Positions 43,281-52,618 are shown, counted from the stretch's first letter. The stretch is DNA of 64,000 nt from an uncultured Lachnospiraceae bacterium (GCA_947178125.1 CAMWXB010000001.1:62001-126000), one strand, 5' to 3'. Numbers and translations are program-made. The notes: a model not told the origin generated them from the letters alone.

Positions 43281-43581
43281 CTAAAAACTATTAATTATTT
43301 CTAACAAATAATCTTTACATTCCGAAAAATCCAGTAGTTTATTTTTTTGATAAATTCCATTAAGATATTTCATTAACTCCGCTGTTTCCACAAATCCATT
43401 TTTTCTTAAATAAGCTTCAAGATTCCCTCCATATACACCATAAAAAAGATAAATCAAAACTTCTGCCTTTTTCGGACTGGCTAAACTTCCAATAAGTATG
43501 TTTTTCTTCCTCTGCCAACTTAGCTAATGTTAAAATTTCTCTTTTACAATTCCATTTTCCTAATCCAATCCTATTTTTCAC
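43281..43581 (-). pseudogene. Small frameshifted gene at the island edge
   Basis: A GTG at 43581 opens IGLGKWNCKREILTLAKLAE. After about 28 codons the coding sense moves by one base and continues ILIGSLASPKKAEVLIYLF, EAYLRKNGFVETAELMKYL and LLDFSECKDYLLEII to a stop at 43281. Together this would be a soluble protein of roughly 98 residues. Family not recognised. It begins 10 bases past the rlmD stop, so it is the first gene inside the island. The remaining 43163-43280 is AT-rich with nothing evident. Confidence 0.4.
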
Positions 43582-43590
43582 TTATAATAC

Positions 43591-43643
43591 CTCTACCCGT
43601 AAATACACCCACAATCTGGAATTTCTTCTTCCCGGTAATCTAT
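43591..43643. repeat. Right copy of the rlmD 3'-end direct repeat (att-like)
   Basis: This is the native 3' end of rlmD, encoding EEEIPDCGCIYG and the stop. It is repeated at 37774-37826 (50 of 53 identical). Ends of rRNA uracil methyltransferase genes are known targets of integrative elements in Firmicutes such as streptococci. Confidence 0.75.
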
Positions 43644-45215
43644 CCTCTTCCGCACTCCGTCTTTCGCTTTATCTGTCTCTAAACCATCTTTCTCCACACT
43701 ATCTTTCTGTTCATCGTCATCTGCGCTCTTCCTCACAAGCTGACATACCGTCTCCACATGCACCGTCCCCCCAAACTGGTCCACTCCACGCACCTTCTTC
43801 ACCTCATACCCGCCATCCACCAACACCCGCAAATCCCTCGCAAGCGTCGCAGAATCACAGCTCACATACACAATCCGCCCCGGCTTCATCGCGAGCATCG
43901 TTTCAAGACACCTGTCATCACAGCCCTTTCTCGGCGGGTCTACCACGATCACATCCGCCCTGACTGCTTCCTTTTCATATTTCTCCGGCAGAACTTCCTC
44001 CGCTTTCCCCACATAAAACTCCGCATTGTCGATACCGTTAATACGCGCATTTTCCCTGGCATCCTCAATCGCCTGCGGAATGATTTCCACCCCGTATACC
44101 TTTTTGGCATACTTCGCGAGAAAAAGCGAAATGGTTCCGATTCCACAATATAAATCCCACACCGTTTCTCTTCCAGTCAGGCCCGCATAAGCGAGCGCAA
44201 GGCTGTACAGCTTTTCCGTCTGAAGCGGGTTGACCTGATAAAAAGAAAGCGGCGAGATGTGAAATTTTATCCGGTTTTCCTCTGCTGTCCCCAAAACCCG
44301 GATACTGTCCTCAATATAGCCCCTGCCCCATAATACCCGAATCTCTTTTCCCATAATGACATTGGTTCTTTCCATGTTCACACTGACGGAGATGCTCACA
44401 ATCCGCTTTTCGACAGCATTCTCGGATTCTGCCTTTTTCCCGGCATCTTTTTGATGACTTTCTGCCTCATTCAAAGAAGCGGCCCCTGCCCCTGTTAAAG
44501 AAACCTCTGTTAACTTTTTCACAAGTTCCTCTTCCAGCGGCAGCTTTCTTCCATTGATGACCAGGCATACCATAATCTCACCGGAAGCAAAGCCCGTCCG
44601 AATCAGGATATGGCGCACCAGTCCTTTTCCGCTCTGTTCCCTGTACGCCGTGACATCGTTTTCTTTCATATAAGAAAGCACCGCTTCCAATATCTGTTTA
44701 TTTTCAGCGGCGCCCAGAAGACAGTCCGTATTGGGAATAATATCATGCGTACGGCCTGCATAAAATCCTGTGATCAGATTTTCGTTCTTATCATATCCTA
44801 CCGGAAACTGCGCCTTATTTCGGTAGCGCCACGGATTTTCCATTCCCACAATCGGTTCCATGACCTCATCGAGCAGCGCCGCTTCAAAACCGCCGATACG
44901 AATCAGATTATTTCTGATTTTCTGCTCTTTAAAAAGAAGCTGCCTTTCATAATCCATCGCCTGAATCTGGCAGCCTCCGCATTGTCTGTGATAAGCACAT
45001 TCCGGTTCTACACGAAAAGAAGAAGGGGTAATGACCCTTTCCACTCTCGCGTATCCGTAATTCTTTTTTACTTTGGTAATCTTCGCCTCAACAAGATCGC
45101 CGATGACCGCATCTTTGACAAACAGGGCATAACCGTCTATTTTTCCGATTCCTTCACCGTCATTGCCGATATCATCAATCTGTATTGTCACCACATCGTT
45201 TTTCCAGTATTCCAT
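43593..45215 (-). CDS. rlmD: 23S rRNA (uracil-5-)-methyltransferase RlmD/RumA
   Basis: 540 residues. The N-terminal TRAM domain includes DIGNDGEGIGKIDGYALFVK. The cluster-binding stretch is CAYHRQCGGCQIQAMDY. The AdoMet fold includes VWDLYCGIGTISLFLAK, the motif VDPPRKGCDDR and the nucleophilic cysteine in RIVYVSCDSATLARDL. It methylates U1939-type positions of 23S rRNA. Odd: a 40-residue insertion around 250-290 and a charged C-terminal extension ending GCIYG. The start at 45215 follows GGAGG; an upstream TTG is less likely. The 3' end serves as an att-like site. Confidence 0.92.
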   Translation of the reverse strand: MEYWKNDVVTIQIDDIGNDGEGIGKIDGYALFVKDAVIGDLVEAKITKVKKNYGYARVERVITPSSFRVEPECAYHRQCGGCQIQAMDYERQLLFKEQKIRNNLIRIGGFEAALLDEVMEPIVGMENPWRYRNKAQFPVGYDKNENLITGFYAGRTHDIIPNTDCLLGAAENKQILEAVLSYMKENDVTAYREQSGKGLVRHILIRTGFASGEIMVCLVINGRKLPLEEELVKKLTEVSLTGAGAASLNEAESHQKDAGKKAESENAVEKRIVSISVSVNMERTNVIMGKEIRVLWGRGYIEDSIRVLGTAEENRIKFHISPLSFYQVNPLQTEKLYSLALAYAGLTGRETVWDLYCGIGTISLFLAKYAKKVYGVEIIPQAIEDARENARINGIDNAEFYVGKAEEVLPEKYEKEAVRADVIVVDPPRKGCDDRCLETMLAMKPGRIVYVSCDSATLARDLRVLVDGGYEVKKVRGVDQFGGTVHVETVCQLVRKSADDDEQKDSVEKDGLETDKAKDGVRKRIDYREEEIPDCGCIYG

Positions 45216-45250
45216 TTTATCGTATTTCCTCCACGCCGCCGAACCCAAAT

Positions 45251-45280
45251 GAAGAATGCTTGTTTTTCAAAGCATTCTTC
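45251..45280 (-). repeat. Stem-loop module between yhaM and rlmD
   Basis: GAAGAATGCTT pairs perfectly with AAGCATTCTTC around an 8-nt loop. The same GAAGAATGC...GCATTCTTC module, with other loops, occurs at 46271-46298 and 55978-56004. It could attenuate or protect the mRNA between the two genes. Confidence 0.6.
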
Positions 45281-45290
45281 CCTCGCTATT

Positions 45291-46235
45291 CTATTCTGTC
45301 CTAGTCTTCATCAGATTGGACTCGAACAGCCTGTTATAGCCAAGCCATCCCGTTTCCGTCGTTCCATTCAACAATTCCGTAAATGTCTGCATCTTGGCAT
45401 CCGTATTATCCGCAAAATTCAATGCCACCGCTTCCATAATTGCAGGCTTCTTCGGAGAACCAAATTCATATTCTCCATGATGGGATAAAATACAGTGCTT
45501 TAACTCGCTCGCCAAAATCTTCGGGAAACCTTCGATATCACGGATTTTTTCTCCCACCAGTTCCACACCGATAACAATATGTCCTAAAAATTGTCCGTCA
45601 TCGGTATAATCATTTTGGGGAAAAGGAGAAATCTCCTGCGTCTTTCCGATATCATGGCAGAGCGCCGCGCTAAGAAGCAGATCTCTGTTCAAAGGCGGAT
45701 ATTGGGTGCAATAAAAATCGCACATCTTTGTCACGCTCAACGTGTGTTCAAGCAGCCCGCCCACAAAACCATGATGCACGGTCTTTGCTGCGGACGACTG
45801 TGAAAATGCTTTCATGAATTTTTCATCTTTTATAAACAATGCCTGTAAAAGTGTTTTTAAATAGTGATTCTGGATGCTGTCGATAAATCCAAGCAATTCT
45901 TTTTTCATTGTATCGATGTTTTTACTGCTGACCGGAAGATAATCAGACGGATCATACTCCCCTTCCCGACAGCATCTGACTCTTTTTACATTGACCTGCA
46001 GAGCCCCCTGAAAACTATTGACATCGCCATAGACTTCTATGTAATCCAGCGAATCAAATTCCTCGATTCCGGCGCTGTGCGGGTCCCATATCTTCGCATC
46101 AAGCGTTCCTGTCTTATCCTGCAGAATAACATTATCATAAGGTTTCCCATTTTTCGTCACCGCAGACTGCTTATGTTTACACAGATAAATATCCGAAATC
46201 CTGTCTCCCTCTTTATAATCCTTAATATATTTCAT
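45291..46235 (-). CDS. yhaM: 3'-5' exoribonuclease YhaM family (OB + HD)
   Basis: 314 residues. An OB-fold nucleic-acid domain (NVILQDKTGTLDAKIWD) is followed by an HD domain: HHGFVGGLLEHTLSV, LLSAALCHDIGKTQE, the HCILSHHGEYEFGSP block and the closing ADNTDAKM. Metal-dependent 3'-5' exonuclease on RNA and single-stranded DNA. It lies between the HtrA-like gene and rlmD on one strand. A 250-base hairpin-rich leader separates it from the former. GGAGGAAAG precedes the start. Confidence 0.9.
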   Translation of the reverse strand: MKYIKDYKEGDRISDIYLCKHKQSAVTKNGKPYDNVILQDKTGTLDAKIWDPHSAGIEEFDSLDYIEVYGDVNSFQGALQVNVKRVRCCREGEYDPSDYLPVSSKNIDTMKKELLGFIDSIQNHYLKTLLQALFIKDEKFMKAFSQSSAAKTVHHGFVGGLLEHTLSVTKMCDFYCTQYPPLNRDLLLSAALCHDIGKTQEISPFPQNDYTDDGQFLGHIVIGVELVGEKIRDIEGFPKILASELKHCILSHHGEYEFGSPKKPAIMEAVALNFADNTDAKMQTFTELLNGTTETGWLGYNRLFESNLMKTRTE

Positions 46236-46263
46236 GATCTTTCCTCCTTTTATTTACTTTCAT

Positions 46264-46490
46264 TTATTTGGAAGAATGCCCGTATTTCAGGCGTTCTTTG
46301 AGGCGAACCTGTTCGCCTTCAGGTGAAATTTATGCATGCCATTGCTGCGAGTGAAAATTGCCAAAGGCAATTAGAAGTTCTTCTCACACTAATAACCATG
46401 CCTTCTCTCAACCTGCGATATTTGCGCCGCAGGCGCAATATTCGCAAGACGAATAAATTCATCTATGAAAAATCTTTGATTTTTCAACCT
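46264..46490 (-). repeat. Chain of stem-loop modules before yhaM
   Basis: From the HtrA-like stop toward yhaM the modules are, in order: TGAAAAATC / GATTTTTCA (46466-46486), an imperfect GCGAATATTGCGCC / GGCGCAAATATCGC arm pair, the GCAGGTTGAGAGAAGGCATGG block (46391-46417), and a GTGTGAGAAGAACTTCTAA block with an AATTGCC-AAA-GGCAATT hairpin inside it (46338-46389). The last two are AGGCGAAC / GTTCGCCT (46301-46318) and the GAAGAATGCC module (46271-46298). Each also occurs elsewhere in the window or is a perfect hairpin. Confidence 0.7.
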
Positions 46491-47874
46491 ATTCCCTTCT
46501 TGCTAATGTAACCGTAACCTTCATCTCCTGAAAAGAATCGATTCCCTGCCGCATCAGGGTTATGGTTACAACATCCTCCGGTGAGGAATTATAAAGTTCA
46601 TTCAACAGTTCGCTGTAAGTGGCAATTTCCGTATCGTTTATCTGAACGATGACATCCCCGCTCTGAATGCCTGCCGTCATTGCCGGGGAATCCATCTCAA
46701 TTTCTTTAATATAAGCGCCGCGCGGCACATCGGATTCTAAAATTGCTTCCAGCGGCACATCCGCTCCGTGAATCCCAAGATAGGCCCGATACTGGTTATT
46801 CGACATTTTGGCAATGGTTCTCTTCAGTTCCGAAATGCCGTAAGCAGAAATCAGGTTCCCTCTGTCGCTGCTATTATAAGAATTATCGATGATCCCAATT
46901 ACCATTCCTTTCAAATCCACGAGCACGCCCGTTGCATTTTTGCTCCCGTACATATCCGTAGACATGAGTTTATACGCGGAATCCACCTGATCGATCACCG
47001 TACTGGAAGATGTAATAATGCCGTAACAGACTGAACCGCTTGTTCCCATCGGACTTCCCAGCGCCATGACCGGTGTGCCCGGCAGATTTCCCGTGTTGGA
47101 ACTTCCGAGCGTCGCAATATTTATAACATCCATCGTCTTTTCCCCTATCGTCATCAGAGACACCGACAATATGGCAAACCCCGTGGAAGCATCCTTCTGT
47201 ACCAGCCTTGCAACCGTCTGTGTCTGGTCGCAAAAAGTCACAACGATTTTTTCCGCCTCTTTAATATTCTTCATATTGACAAGAATCAACATTGACTGCT
47301 CGTTATTGGCGACGATCACACCCGATGCGACCGCCTCACTCTCATAAATATTATTGAACCAGTCCACATCGGAAGTAACACCGGTCACAGTCACAATAGC
47401 CCGGTTGACATCCTGGGCCAACGCCGAAAGTTCATCGTATACAGTCCCGTATTCTTCCAGACCGAACCTCACCTGCGAGAGCAGTTCCTGAATCTGTTCA
47501 TCTACCAGTTCTATCGGCGGAGTTTCTTCCTCCGGCTCATCTACGGTCAGCATGTCCTCCGGATTCATCTCCTCCGTGATCGTCTCTTCCGGAAACTGTA
47601 CTTCTTTTGCTTCTTCCGGCGGATAAAGCCAGTTGTTAATGACCGGTTCCAGAATCAAAAAGGTGAGACACGCCACAATTCCAAATACGACCGCCATAAC
47701 CGCCGTAATAATCGTTCTGCGAAGCAGTTTTCTCTTATTGACTGGCCGCTGTTTCATTTTCTCCCGCAGAAAATCCGACTGCACCGAGGGCGTATATTCT
47801 GCCTGTTCCTTTACCTCTTCCGCGCTGCCGCCTTCCACTTTCTTTCCATGCTCCTCCGCCATACCAATAACCAT
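46489..47874 (-). CDS. HtrA/DegP-like membrane protein lacking the catalytic triad
   Basis: 461 residues: cytoplasmic tail, one membrane helix (about 52-76), acidic linker, a trypsin-like S1C domain and a C-terminal PDZ domain (AGIQSGDVIVQINDTEIATY). The fold is clear from VASGVIVANNEQSMLIL, TGFAILSV and GTPVMALGSPMGTSGSVCYG. However, the histidine motif (TNxHV) reads ILVNMKN, the Asp motif (TDLAVL) reads TGFAIL, and the serine motif (GNSGGPL) reads KNATGVL. It is most likely a pseudoprotease used for binding. The start may be 47874 or the ATG at 47862. Confidence 0.85.
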   Translation of the reverse strand: MVIGMAEEHGKKVEGGSAEEVKEQAEYTPSVQSDFLREKMKQRPVNKRKLLRRTIITAVMAVVFGIVACLTFLILEPVINNWLYPPEEAKEVQFPEETITEEMNPEDMLTVDEPEEETPPIELVDEQIQELLSQVRFGLEEYGTVYDELSALAQDVNRAIVTVTGVTSDVDWFNNIYESEAVASGVIVANNEQSMLILVNMKNIKEAEKIVVTFCDQTQTVARLVQKDASTGFAILSVSLMTIGEKTMDVINIATLGSSNTGNLPGTPVMALGSPMGTSGSVCYGIITSSSTVIDQVDSAYKLMSTDMYGSKNATGVLVDLKGMVIGIIDNSYNSSDRGNLISAYGISELKRTIAKMSNNQYRAYLGIHGADVPLEAILESDVPRGAYIKEIEMDSPAMTAGIQSGDVIVQINDTEIATYSELLNELYNSSPEDVVTITLMRQGIDSFQEMKVTVTLARRE

Positions 47875-47899
47875 GCCTTTCTCTCAGCCTGCAAACTTT
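47869..47899 (-). repeat. GCAGG-TGAGAGAA-GGCATGG module at the HtrA-like start
   Basis: On the minus strand GCAGGCTGAGAGAAAGGCATGG and TTATTGGT, the block that also appears before the permease (15979-16008) and before yhaM (46391-46417). A shorter match precedes the HAD gene (63685-63708). Here its internal ATG is the first codon of the HtrA-like frame. Confidence 0.5.
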
Positions 47900-48046
47900 G
47901 AATCGACGCCAAAAGCGTCCTGGCACCAATCCAGATATGTCTAAGTATATCTTTTTCATAGTAAATTTACAACCTTTATGGTATGATATTTCTAAAACGA
48001 CTGAACCATTACAAAACAATTTTCACACAAACAAAGAGGTCTCATC

Positions 48047-50422
48047 ATGAACAATAAAGCATTACAGATTTTAGAATACAATAAAATCATCGACCGCCTG
48101 ACCGATAAGGCGACTTCCGAACCGGGAAGGAAGCTCTGCAGGGAATTGCTTCCAATGACCGCACTGGAAGAAATCGAACACGCCCAGAGAGAAACTTCCG
48201 ACGCACTGAGCCGCCTTTTTAAAAAGGGCTCCACTTCCTTTGGCGGGAATAAGGATTTAAGCTGGTGCATCAAATCGCTGGAAGTGGGAAGTGCGCTTTC
48301 CTCAGCGGAACTTCTGCAGATTGCCGCCATGCTGGAAAATACGGGCAGAGTCAAGGCATATGGAAGAAATGACAGAGAAGATGCGCCCGGCGATTCGCTG
48401 GACGAATACTTTAACGGCCTGGAGCCTTTGACAAATCTGGCCAATGAGATCCGCAGGTGTATTTTATCGGAAGAAGAAATCGCAGACGACGCAAGCCCGG
48501 CATTAAAGCACATCCGCCGGAAAAAAGCGCTCACCAACGACAAGATCCATTCCCAGCTCACCTCTATGGTAAACGGCTCTTATCGGACGTATCTGCAGGA
48601 TGCCGTTGTCACCATGCGGAATGACCGATACTGCATTCCGGTCAAGGCTGAGTACAAAGGGCAGGTTCCGGGCATGGTACACGACCAGTCCTCTACCGGT
48701 TCAACTTTTTTCATCGAACCGGCTGCGGTTGTATCGCTCAACAATGAACTGAAAGAACTCGATTTAAAAGAAAAAGAAGAAATAGAAGCAATTCTTGCCG
48801 ATCTGAGTGCACAGGCCGGCGAACATACGGATGCGCTCGCCGAAAATCAGCGGCTGATGACAACGTTAGACTTTATTTTTGCCAAGGCCGCCCTTGCCAT
48901 GGACGAAAACGGAACCATGCCAATCTTCAACACGGAACACCGCCTGAAGCTCCGCAAGGGCCGGCATCCCCTGTTGGACAAAAAGAAAGTCGTTCCAATC
49001 GACATCGAACTTGGCACGGATTTCGATTTATTGGTCATTACCGGCCCCAACACCGGCGGAAAAACGGTTTCCTTAAAAACAGTCGGCCTTTTGACCCTGA
49101 TGGGGCAGGCAGGCCTGCATATTCCTGCGCTTGACCGCTCCGAACTGTCTATTTTTACGGAAGTCTACGCAGACATCGGAGACGAGCAGAGCATCGAACA
49201 GAACCTCTCTACTTTTTCTTCTCATATGACCTCTATCGTCTCGATTTTGCAGAATGCGGATGCGGACTCTCTCTGTCTCTTTGACGAACTGGGGGCAGGA
49301 ACGGATCCGACGGAAGGCGCCGCCCTCGCCACCGCTATTCTGGATGACTTGCACACCCGCGGCATCCGCACGATGGCAACGACGCATTACAGTGAATTGA
49401 AAGTATACGCACTTTCCACGCCGTTTGTGGAAAATGCCTGCTGCGAATTTAATGTGGAAACGCTGCGGCCGACTTACCGCCTGTTAATCGGTATTCCCGG
49501 TAAAAGCAATGCTTTTGCCATTTCTTCCAAACTGGGGCTGTCCGATGCTATCATCGAAAGCGCCAAAAAGCATATTACCGAGGATAAGGAAAGTTTTGAA
49601 GATTTACTGACCAATCTGGAAAACAGCCGCGTTATCATCGAAAAAGAACGGCTGGAAATCGCCTCTTACAAGGAGGAAATCAAAACGCTGAAACAGCGGC
49701 TGGAATCCAAGCAGGAAAAAATCGACCAGTCAAAGGAGCGAATCCTGCGGGAAGCCAACGAAGAAGCGAGACAGATTCTACAGGATGCCAAGGAAGTTGC
49801 AGACGAGACAATCCGTACCTTCCAGAAAGCGGGTACTTCCTCCATAAAAGACCTGGAACAGTCACGTCAGAAAGTGCGGGATAAAATTTCCGAAAAAAAT
49901 GCGAAGCTGTCTCTGAAGACCCCGGAGAAACCGACCCATAAACTGCTAAAGCCGAATCAGGTCAAACCCGGCGACCGCGTCAAAGTCGTTTCGATGGGGC
50001 TTACGGGAATCGTCAGTTCCCAACCTGACAGAAACGGTAAGTTATTCGTACAATGCGGCATTATCCGTTCCCAGGTAAATCTAAATGACCTGGTCCTGTT
50101 AGAAGAAGAGACCGTTACGACCACAAGTCCCATGCAGCGGACCAGTTCGGGCAAACTGAAAATGTCCAAATCCTATTCCATCTCAACGGAGATCAATCTT
50201 CTCGGCAAAACGGTAGACGAGGCGCTGTCCTCCCTCGATAAATATCTGGACGACGCCTATCTGGCACACCTGCCAAGCGTCCGCATCGTGCACGGAAAGG
50301 GAACCGGGGCACTGCGAAAAGCCGTACAGGATTATCTGCGCCGCTGTAAATATGTCAAAAGCTATAGGCAGGGTGAATACGGAGAAGGCGATGCCGGCGT
50401 CACGATTGCGGAATTTAAGTAA
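48047..50422 (+). CDS. mutS2: MutS2 ATPase/endonuclease
   Basis: 791 residues. The MutS-type ATPase has Walker A VITGPNTGGKTVSLKTVG, Walker B LCLFDELGAGTDPTEGAA and TTHYSELK. A long coiled coil follows (about 520-620) and then a C-terminal Smr nuclease domain (EINLLGKTVDEALSSL ... RIVHGKGTGALRKAV ... GDAGVTIAEFK). MutS2 restrains recombination and rescues collided ribosomes in Firmicutes. Full length. It is divergent from the HtrA-like gene, with 172 bases between starts. Confidence 0.96.
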   Translation: MNNKALQILEYNKIIDRLTDKATSEPGRKLCRELLPMTALEEIEHAQRETSDALSRLFKKGSTSFGGNKDLSWCIKSLEVGSALSSAELLQIAAMLENTGRVKAYGRNDREDAPGDSLDEYFNGLEPLTNLANEIRRCILSEEEIADDASPALKHIRRKKALTNDKIHSQLTSMVNGSYRTYLQDAVVTMRNDRYCIPVKAEYKGQVPGMVHDQSSTGSTFFIEPAAVVSLNNELKELDLKEKEEIEAILADLSAQAGEHTDALAENQRLMTTLDFIFAKAALAMDENGTMPIFNTEHRLKLRKGRHPLLDKKKVVPIDIELGTDFDLLVITGPNTGGKTVSLKTVGLLTLMGQAGLHIPALDRSELSIFTEVYADIGDEQSIEQNLSTFSSHMTSIVSILQNADADSLCLFDELGAGTDPTEGAALATAILDDLHTRGIRTMATTHYSELKVYALSTPFVENACCEFNVETLRPTYRLLIGIPGKSNAFAISSKLGLSDAIIESAKKHITEDKESFEDLLTNLENSRVIIEKERLEIASYKEEIKTLKQRLESKQEKIDQSKERILREANEEARQILQDAKEVADETIRTFQKAGTSSIKDLEQSRQKVRDKISEKNAKLSLKTPEKPTHKLLKPNQVKPGDRVKVVSMGLTGIVSSQPDRNGKLFVQCGIIRSQVNLNDLVLLEEETVTTTSPMQRTSSGKLKMSKSYSISTEINLLGKTVDEALSSLDKYLDDAYLAHLPSVRIVHGKGTGALRKAVQDYLRRCKYVKSYRQGEYGEGDAGVTIAEFK

Positions 50423-50488
50423 ATCAGGATATGGCACGCAAACAAACATAAAAAGTACGATAAAAGTTTCGGAAAGGTGGAATGACAA

Positions 50489-51190
50489 TTGGTAAACAAA
50501 CAGAAAATTTTAATCGTGGACGACGATAACAATATCGCCGAACTGATTTCCCTTTATTTGACCAAAGAATGCTTTGAAACGATGATCGTCAACGACGGGG
50601 AATCCGCTCTGGCGGCAGTAAAAAGCTTTGAACCGAACCTGATGCTTTTAGACCTGATGCTTCCCGGTATTGACGGTTATCAGGTCTGCCGGGAAGTCCG
50701 TACGAAGTCTTCTCTGCCCATCATCATGCTTTCCGCCAAAGGCGAAGTTTTTGACAAAGTACTCGGACTGGAGCTCGGCGCCGATGACTATATGGAAAAA
50801 CCTTTTGACTCCAAAGAACTCGTCGCAAGAGTCAAGGCGGTCCTACGCCGTTTTAAACCCGTTGCCGCCGCGCCGGGCGCTTCCGATACCAAATGCGTAG
50901 AATACCCCGACCTTGTCGTCAATCAGACAAATTACTCCGTCATTTATATGGGAAAAACGGTGGAAATGCCGCCAAAAGAACTGGAACTTCTTTATTATCT
51001 CGCGGCTTCTCCCAATCAGGTCTTTACAAGAGAGCAGCTTCTTGACCAGATATGGGGATACGAATATGTCGGCGATACCCGTACGGTCGATGTGCATATC
51101 AAACGTCTCCGCGAGAAAATCAACGACCACGAAAAATGGCGGATTGCCACCATCTGGGGCGTCGGCTATAAATTTGAAACAAGGGCCTGA
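50489..51190 (+). CDS. OmpR-family response regulator
   Basis: 233 residues. Receiver with KILIVDDDNN, phospho-acceptor LMLLDLMLPGIDGYQ, Ser/Thr switch IIMLSAKGEV and Lys in ADDYMEKPF. The winged-helix domain ends with TREQLLDQIWGYEYVGDTRT and VDVHIKRLREKI. A TTG start follows GGAAAGGTGG. It is coupled to the kinase 3 bases downstream. The regulon is not apparent; it lies behind mutS2 with only 66 bases between, so it may be read from that transcript too. Confidence 0.93.
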   Translation: MVNKQKILIVDDDNNIAELISLYLTKECFETMIVNDGESALAAVKSFEPNLMLLDLMLPGIDGYQVCREVRTKSSLPIIMLSAKGEVFDKVLGLELGADDYMEKPFDSKELVARVKAVLRRFKPVAAAPGASDTKCVEYPDLVVNQTNYSVIYMGKTVEMPPKELELLYYLAASPNQVFTREQLLDQIWGYEYVGDTRTVDVHIKRLREKINDHEKWRIATIWGVGYKFETRA

Positions 51191-51193
51191 ATT

Positions 51194-52618
51194 ATGAGAA
51201 AAACGTTATACTTAAAATTTATACTGGCTTATTTCATTTTTGGATTTTTTGGTTTTATCGTTGTAGCTACCTTTGTCTCTAACATGACACTGGACCATTT
51301 GAAAAAAGATAAGGCGGATTCCCTTTACCGCGAAGCAACGCTGATCGCCAATACTTATGCCTCAGACCTGTATAGCAGCGAGACGACGCTGGATGCGGTA
51401 AAGACCCAGTTAGATGCACTGGATACCTATCTGAATGCCGTCATCTGGATCATCAACCCTTCCGGCCGTATGGTGCTCGATTCTTCATCTCCAATCGATG
51501 TAGAAAATGAAATTGTCATCGAAAACTTCGACTCGACTATTACGGAAGGTTCCTATTATACGACAGGCAACTTTTTTGGTTCCTTTACGGAAGAAATGCT
51601 GAGCGTTTTTGCACCCATTACTTCCGATTTTAAAGTAAAAGGCTATGTTGTCATTCACTGCCCTATGAGCAGCATCCAGAATTCCACCAACAGCCTGCTG
51701 AATATTTCCTATATTATGCTGGTAATCCTGTTCCTGCTGTCTCTGATCATTTTGATTTTTTTTACGGAAATGGTCTATATTCCTTTGCGCAAAATTACAG
51801 AAGCAACGGAACAGTATGCAAGCGGCAATATGCACTATGAACTTTCCATGGAAAGCGGGGACGAAATGGGATATCTGGCGGCCGCGTTGTCCTATATGGC
51901 AGGTGAAATTGCCCGTTCCGAAGACGACCAGAAAAAATTTGTTGCCAATGTCTCCCATGATTTCCGCTCTCCGCTGACCTCTATCAAAGGCTATCTGGAA
52001 GCCATGCTCGACGGCACGATTCCGTCGGAACTGCATGAAAAATATCTAACCATTGTCCTAAATGAAACGGAACGGCTGACGAAGCTTACCAACAGCCTGC
52101 TGACCCTGAACAATCTGAACACAAAAGGAATGCTTCTGGAAAAAACAGATTTCGACATCAATCAGGTCATTCGAAACGTAGCGGCTTCCTTCGAGGGAAC
52201 CTGCCGGGAAAAAAAGATTGCCATCGAGCTTATCCTGACCGGCGAAGAAATGTATGTTACCGCAGATATGGGAAAAATCCAACAGGTATTATACAATCTG
52301 CTCGATAACGCGATCAAATTCAGCCATCACAACTCTATTATTAAACTGGAAACGACCGAAAAGCATAGCAAAATTTTTGTCAGCGTCAAAGACTCCGGTA
52401 TCGGCATCCCGAAAGACAACCTGAAACTGATCTGGGACCGCTTTTACAAATCGGATATCTCCCGCGGCAAAGACAAAAAAGGGACCGGCCTCGGTCTCTC
52501 TATTACAAAAGAAATCATCCAGTCCCACGGTGAACATATTAACGTCATCAGCACGGAAGGCGTCGGCACAGAATTTATCTTCTCTCTGCCGGAAGCCGAT
52601 ATCGAAGATGACTATTAG
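51194..52618 (+). CDS. Sensor histidine kinase (PhoR/WalK-like)
   Basis: 474 residues. Membrane segments at about 8-30 and 170-192 flank a 140-residue extracellular sensor. HAMP, HisKA (NVSHDFRSPLTSIKGYLEAM) and HATPase_c (NLLDNAIKFS, DSGIGIP, GTGLGLSITKEI) follow, all intact. It partners with the regulator just upstream. Its stop overlaps the convergent trmL stop by 4 bases, so no terminator lies between them. Confidence 0.93.
   Translation: MRKTLYLKFILAYFIFGFFGFIVVATFVSNMTLDHLKKDKADSLYREATLIANTYASDLYSSETTLDAVKTQLDALDTYLNAVIWIINPSGRMVLDSSSPIDVENEIVIENFDSTITEGSYYTTGNFFGSFTEEMLSVFAPITSDFKVKGYVVIHCPMSSIQNSTNSLLNISYIMLVILFLLSLIILIFFTEMVYIPLRKITEATEQYASGNMHYELSMESGDEMGYLAAALSYMAGEIARSEDDQKKFVANVSHDFRSPLTSIKGYLEAMLDGTIPSELHEKYLTIVLNETERLTKLTNSLLTLNNLNTKGMLLEKTDFDINQVIRNVAASFEGTCREKKIAIELILTGEEMYVTADMGKIQQVLYNLLDNAIKFSHHNSIIKLETTEKHSKIFVSVKDSGIGIPKDNLKLIWDRFYKSDISRGKDKKGTGLGLSITKEIIQSHGEHINVISTEGVGTEFIFSLPEADIEDDY

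Noticed and set aside
46236-46490. CRISPR array or tandem repeat array
   Set aside because: The repeats are different inverted modules without regular direct-repeat spacing; no cas genes are nearby.
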